Assembly: GCF_010723735.1 (NCBI RefSeq)
Contig: NZ_BLLB01000002.1
Coordinates: 2,914,001 to 2,978,000, forward strand
Direction of reading: 5' to 3'
Length of the DNA stretch: 64,000 nucleotides
From: Mycolicibacterium hippocampi
Lineage (GTDB): Bacteria > Actinomycetota > Actinomycetes > Mycobacteriales > Mycobacteriaceae
Shown here: positions 9,587 to 21,900 of the stretch, piece after piece
Layout of the letters: every line of letters starts with the position of its first letter
Numbering within the stretch: position 1 is the first letter of the stretch
The notes under the pieces: model-generated
Databases searched by the model: none
What the model was told of the DNA's origin: nothing
Seen by the model: the letters and a program-made list of their open reading frames with translations, nothing else
Position numbers and translations under genes: made by a program

Positions 9587-10650
9587 ACATCGACATGGCG
9601 GCCCTGCACGCCATCGAGGCCGACAAGGGAATCACCGTCGACGTCGTGGTCGACACCATCAAGTCGGCACTGCTGACCGCATACCGGCACACCGAAGGTC
9701 ATCAGGCCGACGCGCGGATCGACATCGACCGCAAGACCGGCATCGTCAAGGTGATGGCCCGCGAGACCGACGCCGACGGCAACCTTCTGCACGAATGGGA
9801 TGACACCCCTGAGGGTTTCGGCCGCATCGCGGCCACCACCGCACGCCAGGTGATCCTGCAGCGGCTCCGCGACGCCGAGAACGAGAAGAACTACGGCGAG
9901 TTCGCGGCCCGCGAGGGCGACATCGTCGCCGGGGTCATCCAGCGCGACTCGCGGGCGAACGCCCGCGGCCTGGTGGTCGTCCGGATGGGCAGCGAGACCA
10001 AGGGATCCGAAGGCGTCATCCCCGCCGCCGAACAGGTTCCCGGCGAACGCTACGAGCACGGGGACCGGTTGCGCTGCTACGTCGTCGGGGTGTCCCGCGG
10101 TGCCCGGGAACCACTCATCACCTTGTCGCGCACCCATCCCAATCTGGTACGCAAGCTGTTCTCGCTGGAGGTCCCCGAGATCGCCGACGGTTCGGTGGAG
10201 ATCATCGCGGTGGCCCGGGAGGCCGGCCACCGCTCCAAGATCGCCGTCACGTCCCGGATGCCGGGCCTCAACGCCAAGGGCGCCTGCATCGGCCCGATGG
10301 GGCAGCGGGTGCGCAACGTGATGAGTGAGCTGTCCGGCGAGAAGATCGACATCATCGACTTCGACGAGGACCCTGCCCGATTCGTGGCCAACGCCCTGTC
10401 GCCGGCCAAGGTCGTCTCGGTGTCGGTCATCGACGAGGCTGCACGCGCCGCCCGGGTGATCGTTCCGGACTTCCAGCTGTCACTGGCGATCGGCAAGGAA
10501 GGGCAGAACGCCCGCCTGGCGGCCAGGCTGACCGGTTGGCGCATCGACATCCGCAGCGACGACGACGCGTCGGTGGACCCGGCCGCCCGTCCGCCGGGTC
10601 GGCCCCAGCCCAATCCGGGCGCTGCGCACGGGGCCGTGGGCGAGCGCTGA
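9583..10650 (+). CDS. nusA: Transcription termination/antitermination factor NusA
   Basis: RNA polymerase-binding factor controlling pausing, termination and antitermination. The 355-aa protein has an N-terminal RNAP-binding domain (to about 105), an S1 domain, and two KH domains with GARIGPMGQR-like motifs visible as [13 protein letters not shown] and [22 protein letters not shown]. It ends with a Pro/Arg-rich tail and lacks the long C-terminal acidic repeats of E. coli NusA, as usual for actinobacteria. The GTGA overlap with rimP implies coupling. Confidence 0.97.
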   Translation: MNIDMAALHAIEADKGITVDVVVDTIKSALLTAYRHTEGHQADARIDIDRKTGIVKVMARETDADGNLLHEWDDTPEGFGRIAATTARQVILQRLRDAENEKNYGEFAAREGDIVAGVIQRDSRANARGLVVVRMGSETKGSEGVIPAAEQVPGERYEHGDRLRCYVVGVSRGAREPLITLSRTHPNLVRKLFSLEVPEIADGSVEIIAVAREAGHRSKIAVTSRMPGLNAKGACIGPMGQRVRNVMSELSGEKIDIIDFDEDPARFVANALSPAKVVSVSVIDEAARAARVIVPDFQLSLAIGKEGQNARLAARLTGWRIDIRSDDDASVDPAARPPGRPQPNPGAAHGAVGER

Positions 10651-10706
10651 CGCGCCGCGCCCGCCGGCTTTCGGTACCGATTTTCTTTTCGGTGCTGCGG
10701 TGACGG

Positions 10707-10712
10707 TAGACT
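10707..10712 (+). promoter_or_regulatory. -10 box before ylxR
   Basis: TAGACT, a good TANNNT match, ends 5 nt before GTG 10718. It suggests an internal, possibly leaderless promoter for ylxR-infB. The gap 10651-10706 has a T-rich patch with CGGTACCG. Confidence 0.5.
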
Positions 10713-10717
10713 CAGCT

Positions 10718-11080
10718 GTGATCCAGCGCGAGACATCGGCTCGGATGCAGAAAAACACCGTCGAACCTCCGGGTGGACCAGTGCGGACCTGCATCGGATG
10801 CCGAAAACGAGAGCTGGCCGTCGAATTGCTTCGAGTTGTTGCTGTCGATGGCGGGGATGGCCCTGGGAATGACGCCAGTGCCGTGACCGTTGACGCAGCA
10901 GGAACGCTCCCGGGGCGTGGTGCGTGGCTGCATCCCGACCCCGAGTGTCTTCAAGCGGCAGTTCGTCGGCGGGCGTTCGGCCGAGCGTTGCGGATCACCG
11001 GTACACCGGACATCACCGCGGTGACCGAGCGTTTCCCGGACTCGGGGGCACTCGATCCACGGCGGCAACAGGACAGGTAG
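10718..11080 (+). CDS. YlxR/DUF448 RNA-binding protein
   Basis: Small basic nucleic-acid-binding protein found between nusA and infB in many bacteria. The 120-aa product has the family signature PVRTCIGCRKRE followed by LPGRGAWLHPDPECLQ and a basic C-terminal helix RRRAFGRALRI. GTG 10718 is preferred over GTG 10700 because it follows a -10 box by 5 nt. Residues 1-20 are poorly conserved. In other species YlxR proteins bind RNA or influence RNase P; no role can be read from this sequence alone. Confidence 0.88.
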   Translation: MIQRETSARMQKNTVEPPGGPVRTCIGCRKRELAVELLRVVAVDGGDGPGNDASAVTVDAAGTLPGRGAWLHPDPECLQAAVRRRAFGRALRITGTPDITAVTERFPDSGALDPRRQQDR

Positions 11081-11181
11081 CGAAGAACATGAGCACACCG
11101 TGAAGTCTCGATGACCATGCGTCATAGCTAAACCGAGGCGCGGCGCCCACCACCGCTGTCGCCTCCCAGACAGGAGATGTA

Positions 11182-13926
11182 GTGGCAGGTAAGGCCCGCG
11201 TGCACGAGTTGGCTAAAGAACTCGGTGTCACCAGCAAGGAAGTTCTCGCCCGACTGAACGAACAGGGCGAATTCGTCAAATCGGCGTCGTCGACGGTCGA
11301 GGCGCCCGTCGCCCGCCGGCTGCGTGAGTCGTTCGGCGGCTCGAAACCCGCAGCCGAAAAGGTCAAGAGCGACGGCAACGGTTCCGCCGTCAAGCCCGCT
11401 GCGCCCAAGCCGGCAGCACCCAAACCGGCTGCGCCGCCGGCCGCCCAGGAGCCCGCCGCGCCGCCGGCCCCCGCAGCGCCACCCGAGGCGCCCCCGGCAC
11501 CGCCCACACCTGCTGCGCCCGCAGCCTCCGCGTCGCCGGCCCCGCCGACGCCCGGTCCGGCGCCGACCCCGGGCCCGCGTCCCGGTCCGGTGCCCGGCGG
11601 AGCCCCCAAGCCCGCACCGCGCACCCCGCGCGTCGGCAACAACCCGTTCTCATCGCAACAGCCGGTCGAGCGGCCGGCACCGCGACCCCAGGCCCCTCGG
11701 CCAGGAGCCGGCCCCGGCGGTCCGCGCCCCGGCGGCGGCCCGCGTCCGGGAGCAACCCCCGGCAACATGCCGCCCCGGCCGGCAGGTGCCCGGCCGACCC
11801 CGGGCGGCGGCCCACGACCCGGCAGCGGTCCACGACCCGGACCCGGCGCCCGCGGACCCGGAGCTGGTGGTCCCGGCGGTCGTCCCGGTGGTGGCGGCGG
11901 CGGTAACTACCGCGGCGGCGGCCCCGGCGGTGGCGGCGGCGCACCCGCAGGAGGCGGCGGTTTTCGCGGCCGTCCCGGCGGTGGCGGTCGTCCCGGTCAG
12001 CGCGGCGGAGCCGCAGGTGCGTTCGGTCGTCCCGGCGGGGCCCCCAAGCGGGGCCGCAAGTCGAAGCGGGCAAAACGCGCCGAGTACGAGAACATGCAGG
12101 CACCGGTCGTCGGCGGCGTGCGGTTGCCACACGGCAATGGTGAGACCATCCGGCTGGCCCGTGGCGCATCGCTGATGGACTTCGCCGAGAAGATCGACGC
12201 CAACCCGGCCTCGCTGGTTCAGGCGCTGTTCAACCTCGGTGAGATGGTCACCGCCACCCAGTCGGTGGGCGACGACACCCTGGAGTTGCTCGGCAACGAG
12301 ATGAACTACAAGGTCCAGGTCGTCTCACCAGAGGACGAGGACCGCGAACTGCTGCAGTCCTTCGACCTCACCTACGGCGAGGACGAGGGCGGCGAGGAGG
12401 ACCTCGAGTTCCGCCCGCCGGTGGTCACCGTCATGGGTCACGTCGACCACGGCAAGACCCGGCTGCTGGACACGATCCGCGACGCCACCGTCCGCGAGGG
12501 CGAGGCCGGCGGCATCACCCAGCACATCGGCGCCTACCAGGTGCTCACCGAGCTGGACGGCAGCGAGCGGCTGATCACCTTCATCGACACCCCGGGTCAC
12601 GAGGCGTTCACCGCCATGCGTGCCCGCGGTGCGAAGGCCACCGACATCGCGATCCTGGTGGTCGCCGCCGACGACGGCGTCATGCCGCAGACGGTGGAGG
12701 CGATCAACCACGCGCAGGCAGCCGATGTGCCGATCGTCGTCGCCGTCAACAAGATCGACGTGGAAGGTGCCGACCCGGCCAAGATCCGCGGCCAGCTCAC
12801 CGAGTACGGCCTGGTGGCCGAGGACTTCGGTGGCGACACGATGTTCGTCGACATCTCGGCCAAGCAGGGCACCAACATCGACGCCCTGCTGGAAGCGGTG
12901 ATCCTGACCGCCGACGCGGCCCTGGACCTGCGCGCCAACCCGGACATGGAGGCCCAGGGTGTGGCCATCGAGGCACACCTGGACCGCGGCCGCGGACCCG
13001 TCGCCACCGTGCTGATCCAGCGCGGCACCCTGCGGGTCGGCGACTCGATCGTCGCCGGCGACGCGTACGGCCGGGTTCGACGGATGGTCGACGAGCACGG
13101 CGAGGATGTCGCGGAGGCGCTGCCGTCGCGGCCGGTGCAGGTCGTCGGCTTCACCTCGGTGCCCGGCGCGGGCGACAACCTGTTGGTGGTCGACGAAGAC
13201 CGCATCGCCCGGCAGATCGCCGACCGGCGCAGTGCGCGCAAGCGCAACGCGCTGGCTGCCCGCAGCCGCAAGCGGATCAGCCTCGACGATCTGGACGCAG
13301 CGCTGAAGGAAACCAGCCAGCTGAACCTGATCCTCAAGGGCGACAACTCGGGCACCGTGGAGGCGCTCGAGGAGGCCTTGCTCGGGATCGAGATCGACGA
13401 CGAGGTGGAGCTGCGCGTCATCGACCGCGGTGTCGGTGGCGTCACCGAGACCAACGTCAACCTGGCGTCGGCGTCGAACGCCATCATCATCGGGTTCAAC
13501 GTGCGCGCCGAGGGCAAGGCCACGGAACTGGCCAACCGCGAGGGCGTCGACATCCGGTACTACTCGGTGATCTACCAGGCGATCGACGAGATCCAGAGCG
13601 CGCTCAAGGGCATGCTCAAGCCGGTCTACGAGGAGAAGGAGCTCGGCCGCGCCGAGATCCGGGCGATCTTCCGGTCGTCGAAGGTCGGCAACATCGCCGG
13701 CTGCCTCGTCCAGTCGGGCATCATGCGGCGTAACGCCAAGGCGCGCTTGTTGCGCGACAACACCGTGGTCGCCGAGACCGTCACGATCTCGTCGCTCAAG
13801 CGGGAGAAGGACGACGCCACCGAGGTGCGCGAGGGTTACGAATGCGGTCTGACGCTGACGTACTCCGACATCAAGGAGGGCGACGTCATCGAAGCCTACG
13901 AGCTCGTGGAGAAGGCCCGTGACTAG
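11182..13926 (+). CDS. infB: Translation initiation factor IF-2
   Basis: GTPase that brings initiator fMet-tRNA to the 30S subunit. The 914-aa protein starts [16 protein letters not shown] (IF2_N), followed by a Pro/Ala-rich and then Gly/Arg-rich disordered region (about 70-295). A second IF2_N-like element comes next, then the G domain with G1 GHVDHGKT at 419-426, DTPGH, and NKID, and then domains II-IV. The start has a CAGGAG ribosome-binding site. The Gly/Pro region is highly repetitive at DNA level. rbfA follows 12 nt downstream. Confidence 0.97.
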   Translation: MAGKARVHELAKELGVTSKEVLARLNEQGEFVKSASSTVEAPVARRLRESFGGSKPAAEKVKSDGNGSAVKPAAPKPAAPKPAAPPAAQEPAAPPAPAAPPEAPPAPPTPAAPAASASPAPPTPGPAPTPGPRPGPVPGGAPKPAPRTPRVGNNPFSSQQPVERPAPRPQAPRPGAGPGGPRPGGGPRPGATPGNMPPRPAGARPTPGGGPRPGSGPRPGPGARGPGAGGPGGRPGGGGGGNYRGGGPGGGGGAPAGGGGFRGRPGGGGRPGQRGGAAGAFGRPGGAPKRGRKSKRAKRAEYENMQAPVVGGVRLPHGNGETIRLARGASLMDFAEKIDANPASLVQALFNLGEMVTATQSVGDDTLELLGNEMNYKVQVVSPEDEDRELLQSFDLTYGEDEGGEEDLEFRPPVVTVMGHVDHGKTRLLDTIRDATVREGEAGGITQHIGAYQVLTELDGSERLITFIDTPGHEAFTAMRARGAKATDIAILVVAADDGVMPQTVEAINHAQAADVPIVVAVNKIDVEGADPAKIRGQLTEYGLVAEDFGGDTMFVDISAKQGTNIDALLEAVILTADAALDLRANPDMEAQGVAIEAHLDRGRGPVATVLIQRGTLRVGDSIVAGDAYGRVRRMVDEHGEDVAEALPSRPVQVVGFTSVPGAGDNLLVVDEDRIARQIADRRSARKRNALAARSRKRISLDDLDAALKETSQLNLILKGDNSGTVEALEEALLGIEIDDEVELRVIDRGVGGVTETNVNLASASNAIIIGFNVRAEGKATELANREGVDIRYYSVIYQAIDEIQSALKGMLKPVYEEKELGRAEIRAIFRSSKVGNIAGCLVQSGIMRRNAKARLLRDNTVVAETVTISSLKREKDDATEVREGYECGLTLTYSDIKEGDVIEAYELVEKARD

Positions 13927-13938
13927 GAGGCGAGCACC

Positions 13939-16784
<2,846 letters not shown>

Positions 16785-16796
16785 GTCCCCCGAGCG

Positions 16797-17417
16797 TCAG
16801 GGCCTCGTGCCGCGCACCACCCAGACGTCTCGGCGGCCGACGCGGTCACCGCGCACCTGCACGTCGACCAGGCCTGCGGTGCGGCACAGCTCCGCAAAGG
16901 ACTGCGCCTGCTCGGCGGTCCAGCCATGGCTGGCGAACCCGGTGGCGTTCGGCGGCGACTGGCGTTCGACGGCAAGCAACCGGCCGCCGGATGTGAGCAC
17001 GCGGTGCGCCTCGGCGAGTGCCCGGGTGACGTCCTGCCAGTGGTGCACCGTGGCCAGCGACCACACGACCGTCGCCGAGGCGTCAGGTACCGGCAGGGCC
17101 TCCGCGGTGCCCTCGGCCCACGTGATGTCGGTAGCTGCGCGGGTGACCACCCTGGCCAGCCGCAACATCGACGTCGCCGGGTCGACGCCGGTGACCGCTG
17201 CGCCGCGGCGCGCGGCCGTCCTGGCCGCCGTTCCGGGACCGCAGCCGATGTCGACGACGCGGTCGGTGGCGCTGACCTGGGCGAGGTCGGCGGCCAGTCG
17301 GGCGTTGCCGCGGCCCGTGAGCAGGAAGATCACCCCGAACAGCGTCCCGGTGACACCGGTGAAGCCGGGGTGATCGCCATGGTGGTTGACCGCCGGAGTA
17401 GTCGAATCATCGCTCAT
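16797..17417 (-). CDS. Class I SAM-dependent methyltransferase under MerR control
   Basis: A 206-aa Rossmann methyltransferase with SAM motif I VVDIGCGPGTAAR (about residues 54-66), an acidic motif II (GVDPATSML), LPVPDASATVVWSLATVHHW and the post-motif HRVLTSGGRLLAVE. The UbiE/Methyltransf_11 family is clear; the substrate is not. The hydrophobic GTLFGVIFLLTGRG near the N-terminus suggests a membrane-associated or lipophilic substrate. It converges with dinF (12 nt apart) and diverges from merR through a MerR-type promoter, so it is the likely target of that regulator. Confidence 0.8.
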   Translation of the reverse strand: MSDDSTTPAVNHHGDHPGFTGVTGTLFGVIFLLTGRGNARLAADLAQVSATDRVVDIGCGPGTAARTAARRGAAVTGVDPATSMLRLARVVTRAATDITWAEGTAEALPVPDASATVVWSLATVHHWQDVTRALAEAHRVLTSGGRLLAVERQSPPNATGFASHGWTAEQAQSFAELCRTAGLVDVQVRGDRVGRRDVWVVRGTRP

Positions 17418-17424
17418 GGAATAG

Positions 17425-17455
17425 ACCTTGCCCGTTCAAGGCGGGTTGAAGTCAA
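17425..17455 (-). promoter_or_regulatory. MerR-type promoter with 19-bp spacer and internal dyad
   Basis: On the minus strand TTGACT (17455-17450) and CAAGGT (17430-17425) are separated by 19 bp, the overlong spacer typical of MerR-activated promoters. Inside the spacer lies the dyad TTCAA-N6-TTGAA (17435-17450). The -10 box ends 7 nt before the methyltransferase ATG. The -10 match is weak, as expected for an activator-dependent promoter. Confidence 0.55.
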
Positions 17456-17463
17456 ATGGCGTG

Positions 17464-17895
17464 ATGGACGTGATTTCGATCGGCGAAGCCGCGTCGCGGT
17501 TGCAGATGACGCCGTCGGCGTTGCGGTACTACGACGACCGCGGCCTGGTGCGCCCGCGGTCGAGGCGATCCGGCAGACGGATGTACGGGCTCGAGGAGCT
17601 GCGCCGGCTGGCGTTCCTCAAGATCGTGCACCGGCTGGGCCTGCCGCTGGACACCGCGGCCGCCGTGCTCGACGACCCGAGTGAGCAGTGGCGCGACACA
17701 GTTCGCCGGCAGATCGACGAACTCGACCGGGTGATCGCGCAGGCGCGCGCCGCGCAGCAGTTCCTCACCCACGCGTTGCACTGTCCGGCCGAGCACCCGG
17801 CCCGGCAGTGCGCCACCATGACCGGGGCCCTGGACCGACTGCTCGACGGCATGAGCGTGGAACAGCTTGCCGCCGAGCACACCCCGGACGAATGA
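17464..17895 (+). CDS. MerR-family transcriptional regulator
   Basis: A 143-aa regulator with an N-terminal winged HTH: ISIGEAASRLQMTPSALRYYDDRGLVRP, then RMYGLEELRRLAFLK. A coiled dimerisation helix (about 75-105) follows, and a short effector tail carries CPAEHPARQC, which could bind a metal or a reactive compound. ATG 17464 starts directly at the conserved HTH; an upstream in-frame GTG at 17428 would run through the operator. Divergent from the methyltransferase gene 46 bp away, so likely autoregulated with it. Confidence 0.87.
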   Translation: MDVISIGEAASRLQMTPSALRYYDDRGLVRPRSRRSGRRMYGLEELRRLAFLKIVHRLGLPLDTAAAVLDDPSEQWRDTVRRQIDELDRVIAQARAAQQFLTHALHCPAEHPARQCATMTGALDRLLDGMSVEQLAAEHTPDE

Positions 17896-17912
17896 GCGGG
17901 TGCGCCTGCGCC

Positions 17913-18686
17913 TCAGCGCACCTGTGAGCGGCCGCGTTCGATGACCGAGCTGCGGCTGGCGGCGATGTCGTCGCCGGACGCGCTGCTCATCCATGCGCGG
18001 GCGGCGTCGGCCTCCAACCACAGCGCCGCGCCGTTCTGGGCGTCGTCGATGTGGTGGTAGGAGGCCAGCAGCGCCCGGACCGCCCGCTGGTTGTTGCCGA
18101 CGATCGAGGTGGCGATCTGGCGGGCGGTGTCGAGCAGGTCGCCGTGCGGCACCACCTGGGTGACGAGTCCGGCGCGCAGCGCATCCTCGGCAGACAGATA
18201 GTCGCCGGTCATGCTCATCCGCCGGGCCATCCCGACGCCCACCTTCTGCGGCAACCGCACCGACAGCCCCCAGGTGGGCAGCAGGCCGACCCGGGCGTGG
18301 GTGTCGGCGAAGCGGGCCGCCTCCGAAGCGATCAGGATGTCGCAGTAGAGCGCGATCTCCAGACCGCCGGTCACCGCCGCCCCGTTGATGGCGCCGATGA
18401 CGGGTTTGGTCATCGCCGGCCATTTGGGTGAGATGTCGGGAAGGTCGGTGGTGTCGCCGAGTTCCTTGAGGTCCAGGCCGGCGCAGAAGACCGGGTCTGC
18501 TCCGGTGACGATGACGACGTCGACGGTGTCGTCGGCCTGGGCCTCGCGCAGCGCGCCGAAAAGCCGGGTGCGCAAGGCCGACGACAGCGCGTTACGGGCA
18601 CCGGGTCGATTCAGCGTCAGCGTCCGGATCCGGTCGCGGGTGTCGACCAGCAGGATGTCGGTGCCGGGGTCTGCGGGGGTGCTCAT
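17913..18686 (-). CDS. Enoyl-CoA hydratase/isomerase (crotonase) family protein
   Basis: A 257-aa crotonase-fold protein with VVIVTGADPVFCAGLDLKELGD (first oxyanion-hole segment) and KPVIGAINGAAVTGGLEIALYCD (second). The usual catalytic acids are at least partly replaced: the segment is FADTHARVGLLPTWGLSVRLPQKVG, where crotonase-type enzymes have Glu near GxxP. It may therefore be a non-hydratase family member. ATG 18686 begins MSTPADPG. It looks like the counterpart of Rv2831 (echA16), although the toxin-antitoxin genes next to that one in M. tuberculosis are absent here. Confidence 0.85.
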   Translation of the reverse strand: MSTPADPGTDILLVDTRDRIRTLTLNRPGARNALSSALRTRLFGALREAQADDTVDVVIVTGADPVFCAGLDLKELGDTTDLPDISPKWPAMTKPVIGAINGAAVTGGLEIALYCDILIASEAARFADTHARVGLLPTWGLSVRLPQKVGVGMARRMSMTGDYLSAEDALRAGLVTQVVPHGDLLDTARQIATSIVGNNQRAVRALLASYHHIDDAQNGAALWLEADAARAWMSSASGDDIAASRSSVIERGRSQVR

Positions 18687-18718
18687 CCGCTCACCGTATC
18701 GGCCGCGGCGTTCGGGCC

Positions 18719-18724
18719 TATCGT
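18719..18724 (+). promoter_or_regulatory. -10 box of a probable leaderless promoter
   Basis: TATCGT ends 7 nt before ATG 18732, with GGAGG in the short gap. It drives the DUF2277-DUF1802 pair. Confidence 0.5.
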
Positions 18725-18731
18725 GGAGGTC

Positions 18732-18998
18732 ATGTGTCGAAACATCACCGAGCTCCGTGGGCTGGAGCCGGCCGCGACAGCCGAGGAGATCGAAGCCGCG
18801 GCGCGCCAGTACATCCGCAAGGTCAGCGGTATCACCCGGCCCTCGGGAGCCAACGTCGAGGCGTTCGAGTCTGCCGTCGCCGAGGTCACGGCCACCACGG
18901 CGCGGCTCCTCGCCGACCTGCAGCCGCGCCGGCAACCGCCGAAAACCGTTCCGCCGCTTCGTCGTCCCGAGGTGCGCGCCCGCCTCGGGCTCGGATGA
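18732..18998 (+). CDS. DUF2277 protein
   Basis: An 88-aa protein beginning MCRNITELRGLEP, the hallmark of DUF2277. The body is helical with AAARQYIRKVSGITRPS and ends in a Pro/Arg-rich tail. The start at 18732 is set by the conserved N-terminal MCRNI and by a GGAGG sequence just upstream. The stop overlaps the next start as ATGA. Function unknown; the conserved Cys2 and Arg residues may matter. Confidence 0.85.
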   Translation: MCRNITELRGLEPAATAEEIEAAARQYIRKVSGITRPSGANVEAFESAVAEVTATTARLLADLQPRRQPPKTVPPLRRPEVRARLGLG

Positions 18999-19555
18999 CT
19001 GCCACGCTGACCACTCTGGCCCTCAAGGAATGGAGCGCTGTCGTGCACGCGCTGCTCGAGGGCAGGCAGACGGTGCTGCTGCGCAAGGGCGGCATCGGCG
19101 AGAAGCGTTTCGAGGTTGCGGCGTCGCGGTTCCTGCTGTTCCCGACGGTGGCGCACAGCCACGCTGAGCGGGTGCGCCCCGAGCACCGGGAGTTCCTCGG
19201 GCCCGCCGCGGCGGACAGCACCGAGGACGAGGTGGTGCTGCGAGCGGGGGCCCGGGTCGTGGCCGCGGTCGAGGTCGGTCAACCGGACAGGCTGGACGAC
19301 ATTGCGCCGCTGCACATCTGGACGGCCGACTCGGTGCGCGCCGACCGCCTCGACTTCAGGCCGCGGCACCGGCTGACGGTGCTGGTCGTCTCCGCGGCGC
19401 CGCTGGCCGAGCCGGTCCGGCTGGTGCGAACCCCGGACTACCGCGGCTGCTCGAGTTGGGTGCAGCTGCCGGTAGATCCCGAATGGGGCGCGCCGGTGCA
19501 CGACGACGCGGCGCTGGACGAGATCGCCACCCGGGTGCGTCGTTCAGTCGGCTGA
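18995..19555 (+). CDS. DUF1802 protein
   Basis: A 186-aa protein with the DUF1802 pattern LKEWSAVVHALLEGRQTVLLRKGGIGE, RFLLFPTVAHSHAERVRPEH and a C-terminal segment beginning PDYRGCSSWVQL. No known activity; KGGIGEK and the paired His residues suggest a small-molecule or phosphate-binding enzyme, but that is speculation. Coupled to the DUF2277 gene by ATGA, and its last 12 nt overlap the convergent CocE-type hydrolase gene. Confidence 0.82.
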   Translation: MTATLTTLALKEWSAVVHALLEGRQTVLLRKGGIGEKRFEVAASRFLLFPTVAHSHAERVRPEHREFLGPAAADSTEDEVVLRAGARVVAAVEVGQPDRLDDIAPLHIWTADSVRADRLDFRPRHRLTVLVVSAAPLAEPVRLVRTPDYRGCSSWVQLPVDPEWGAPVHDDAALDEIATRVRRSVG

Positions 19556-21223
19556 GGGTGGCCGCTTTCCGGCGGGCAGGATCAGCCGCGAGGAGGCGCC
19601 GAGATGCACGGTATGCCGCGCCGTGGCCAGTCTGGTCCCGGTGGCCGCGGATTCGCCGGTGCCGAGGTTGCGCAGAAAGCGTGGGTGCGAGCCGCCGGCG
19701 ATGAGCACGCGGATGCGGGAGCCGGCTGGAAACGTCCGGGCGAGGGCGTCGAGTTCGATGCGCACGGTGCCGGAATCGGGGGCTGCGGCGAGGTATCCGT
19801 CGCTGACGTTGCGTGAGCCGCCGTGCTCGTCGACCTGACTGATCCGCACGAACAGGTCGTTGTACGGGTTGGCGCAGGTGTGTTCGAGCTCCAGCACCGG
19901 CGTCCCGACCACGTACAGATCGTCCGGCAGCGGGTCACCGGTGAACGTCAGGACGTCGGCGCGGCGTGCCAATGACGTGTCGTCGCGGTAACCGCCCACC
20001 GGGGACAGCAGTCGGCCACCGACGGTGGGTGTCGGGTCGGCGGGGTTGTAGACGAACGTCGCGGTGTCCGGGGCGGGCGCAGCGCCGGACAGGGCGCCGC
20101 CCGGCTGCAGGTACAGCACCTGTTCGGGCATCGGCGGCGGCCAGTCGGCCAGTTCGAGCCAGCCCCGGCCGTCGAGGTGGATGCGTACCGGTGCCTGCCG
20201 CTGTTCGGGCGCACCGGCCAGGTGGGTGTCGAGCCAGTCCAGCGATTCGCGGATCGCGGACGGGGCGGCCTTGGTCATCATGTGTCCGTGTGTCCACGGA
20301 CCGATCGTCATCGCGGTGGTGACGCCGCGGGCACGGAGTCGTCGGTACTGCTCGAGGGTCTGCTCGAGGAACAGGTCCTGCCAGCCGGACAGCAGCAGCA
20401 CCGGGATCTCGGCCCGGTCCAGCGCGTCGCCCAGGTGCAATCTGGTCCAGAACGGATCGTCGGCCTGCGGGTGTTCCAGCCACGACTCGAACCATGGGGC
20501 GCCGTCGCCGAGGAGCGTGCGGCTGGACTCTGCGAGCGGCAGGCCCAGCGCGGCCTTGCTCACCAACCGCTGCGCCCGGGCCTGGTGCAGCAGCACACGC
20601 AACCGCTGCGGGTCCTCCTGGCGGGCGACCAGATCGCTCCAGCCGAGGAAGTCGTTGAGGCCGAAAGATCCTTCGCCCCAGCGGGGCCCGCTGACATCGT
20701 GCGGGCCGACGGTGATCACCGCCGCCGTCATCTCGGGCGGCGGATCGGCGAGCAGCGCCCACTGGGTGAACCCGAGGTACGACAGCCCCAACGTGGCGAA
20801 TGTGCCGGTGAACCAGGGCTGGGTGCGCAGCCAGGCGACCGTGTCGGCGCCGTCGTCGATCTCGTGCACCATCGGGCTGAATTCGCCGCCGGAGCCGAAT
20901 GTTCCGCGCACGCTCTGGACGAGCACGTGATAGCCACGCGCGGCGTACACCGAGCCGTACAGTGCAGCGAAGGGCCAGCCGCGGCCGTACGGTCCGCGGA
21001 CCAGCAGCGTGCCTGCAGGCGTGTCGGTCTGCGGCGCGTAGTGGTCGGCGATCAGGTCGACGCCGTCGCGCATCGGAACCCGCAGCCCGCGGTCCACGAC
21101 GACGTCGGTGCTCGGCGCGGGCAGGCGCAGCAGCTTGCTCAGCGCGCTCCCGGGGAACTTCGGACGACTCCGCGGCTGCGGGGCCGTGGTCGAGGCTTCA
21201 GCGGTTCGGCTCACCTCCGACAC
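19544..21223 (-). CDS. CocE/NonD-type alpha/beta hydrolase (X-Pro dipeptidyl-peptidase family S15)
   Basis: About 559 aa: an S15 catalytic alpha/beta hydrolase domain (about 45-320) plus a C-terminal jelly-roll domain. The nucleophile elbow is GLSYLGFTQWA, preceded by VLVQSVRGTFGSGGEFSP. A late LSGWQDLFLEQTLEQY supplies the acid and IGPWTHGHM the histidine. Such enzymes cleave esters or acylated peptides. GTG 21223 lies 1 nt after the TetR stop; GTG 21214 is also possible. Probably cotranscribed with the TetR gene upstream. No secretion signal seen. Confidence 0.88.
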   Translation of the reverse strand: MSEVSRTAEASTTAPQPRSRPKFPGSALSKLLRLPAPSTDVVVDRGLRVPMRDGVDLIADHYAPQTDTPAGTLLVRGPYGRGWPFAALYGSVYAARGYHVLVQSVRGTFGSGGEFSPMVHEIDDGADTVAWLRTQPWFTGTFATLGLSYLGFTQWALLADPPPEMTAAVITVGPHDVSGPRWGEGSFGLNDFLGWSDLVARQEDPQRLRVLLHQARAQRLVSKAALGLPLAESSRTLLGDGAPWFESWLEHPQADDPFWTRLHLGDALDRAEIPVLLLSGWQDLFLEQTLEQYRRLRARGVTTAMTIGPWTHGHMMTKAAPSAIRESLDWLDTHLAGAPEQRQAPVRIHLDGRGWLELADWPPPMPEQVLYLQPGGALSGAAPAPDTATFVYNPADPTPTVGGRLLSPVGGYRDDTSLARRADVLTFTGDPLPDDLYVVGTPVLELEHTCANPYNDLFVRISQVDEHGGSRNVSDGYLAAAPDSGTVRIELDALARTFPAGSRIRVLIAGGSHPRFLRNLGTGESAATGTRLATARHTVHLGASSRLILPAGKRPPSAD

Positions 21224-21224
21224 G

Positions 21225-21854
21225 CTACGCAAGCGGGGACTCGCCCTGTTCGATCGCGTGCACGACCTTGGTCATCAGCCAGCCGATCGCCCGGGTGGCG
21301 TCTTCGGCGTCGACACCCCACGCGCCCACCAGTTGCTCGTAGGCGGGCACGTTCCACAACACGTCGAGCAGTCCGGCGACCGTGCGCCGTTCGGCGTCGG
21401 TGAACTGGGGAGCCGATGTGGACACCGCTCTGCGCAGCGCTTCGCGACGACGCTCGTCGACCGTGACGAACGCCGGATCGCGGGTGGTCTGAACCGACTG
21501 ACGAACCGAGAAGCGTTGCAGTGACGCAAAAACGCGGGCCGTCATCTCCTCGAGATCGCCGAGGCCGACGTCGTCGTAGCAGACGCCGGCGTCCTCCTCG
21601 AGCCGGTGCATGACGGCGTCGTGCAGATGGCGCTCGGTGGGGAAGTGGCGGTAGACGGTGCGTTCGCTGACGCCGGCGCGCGCGGCCACGGCCCGGAACG
21701 TCAGTTCCCGCCAATCCCAGCTCTCGAACTCGTGCACCAAGTCGGCGGCCGCGGACACGATGTGCTCGCGGGTCTGCGCGGCCTTCTGCTCGCGGGCGCG
21801 GTTGTCATAGCGGCGGCGGGAGGCCGTCGGGGCCATCATTGACGACTCACTCAT
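21225..21854 (-). CDS. TetR-family repressor
   Basis: A 209-aa regulator with an N-terminal HTH (TFRAVAARAGVSERTVYRHF, about residues 52-71) after a basic leader, and a TetR ligand domain. It is transcribed divergently from the sulfotransferase gene, with a 26-bp imperfect palindrome between them that covers candidate -10 boxes for both. It likely represses itself, the downstream hydrolase, and the sulfotransferase/lipocalin-like pair. ATG codons at 21839/21836 are alternative starts. Confidence 0.88.
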   Translation of the reverse strand: MSESSMMAPTASRRRYDNRAREQKAAQTREHIVSAAADLVHEFESWDWRELTFRAVAARAGVSERTVYRHFPTERHLHDAVMHRLEEDAGVCYDDVGLGDLEEMTARVFASLQRFSVRQSVQTTRDPAFVTVDERRREALRRAVSTSAPQFTDAERRTVAGLLDVLWNVPAYEQLVGAWGVDAEDATRAIGWLMTKVVHAIEQGESPLA

Positions 21855-21880
21855 ATTGATGACAGTGTACTGTCACCAAT
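21855..21880. promoter_or_regulatory. 26-bp TetR operator
   Basis: Inverted repeat ATTG-N-TGACAGT-GT-ACTGTCA-N-CAAT with 11 of 12 arm positions matching across a 2-bp centre. It contains TACTGT on the plus strand (21868-21873) and TACACT on the minus strand, both acceptable -10 boxes. It also argues that the sulfotransferase starts downstream, at 21901. Confidence 0.75.
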
Positions 21881-21900
21881 CTGATGTGGAGGTGCCGCCA

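Noticed and set aside
11390..12175. Long open frames on both strands within the 5' third of infB
   Set aside because: They follow from the GC-rich Pro/Ala/Gly repeats of IF-2, and their translations are low-complexity Arg/Pro or Gly strings.
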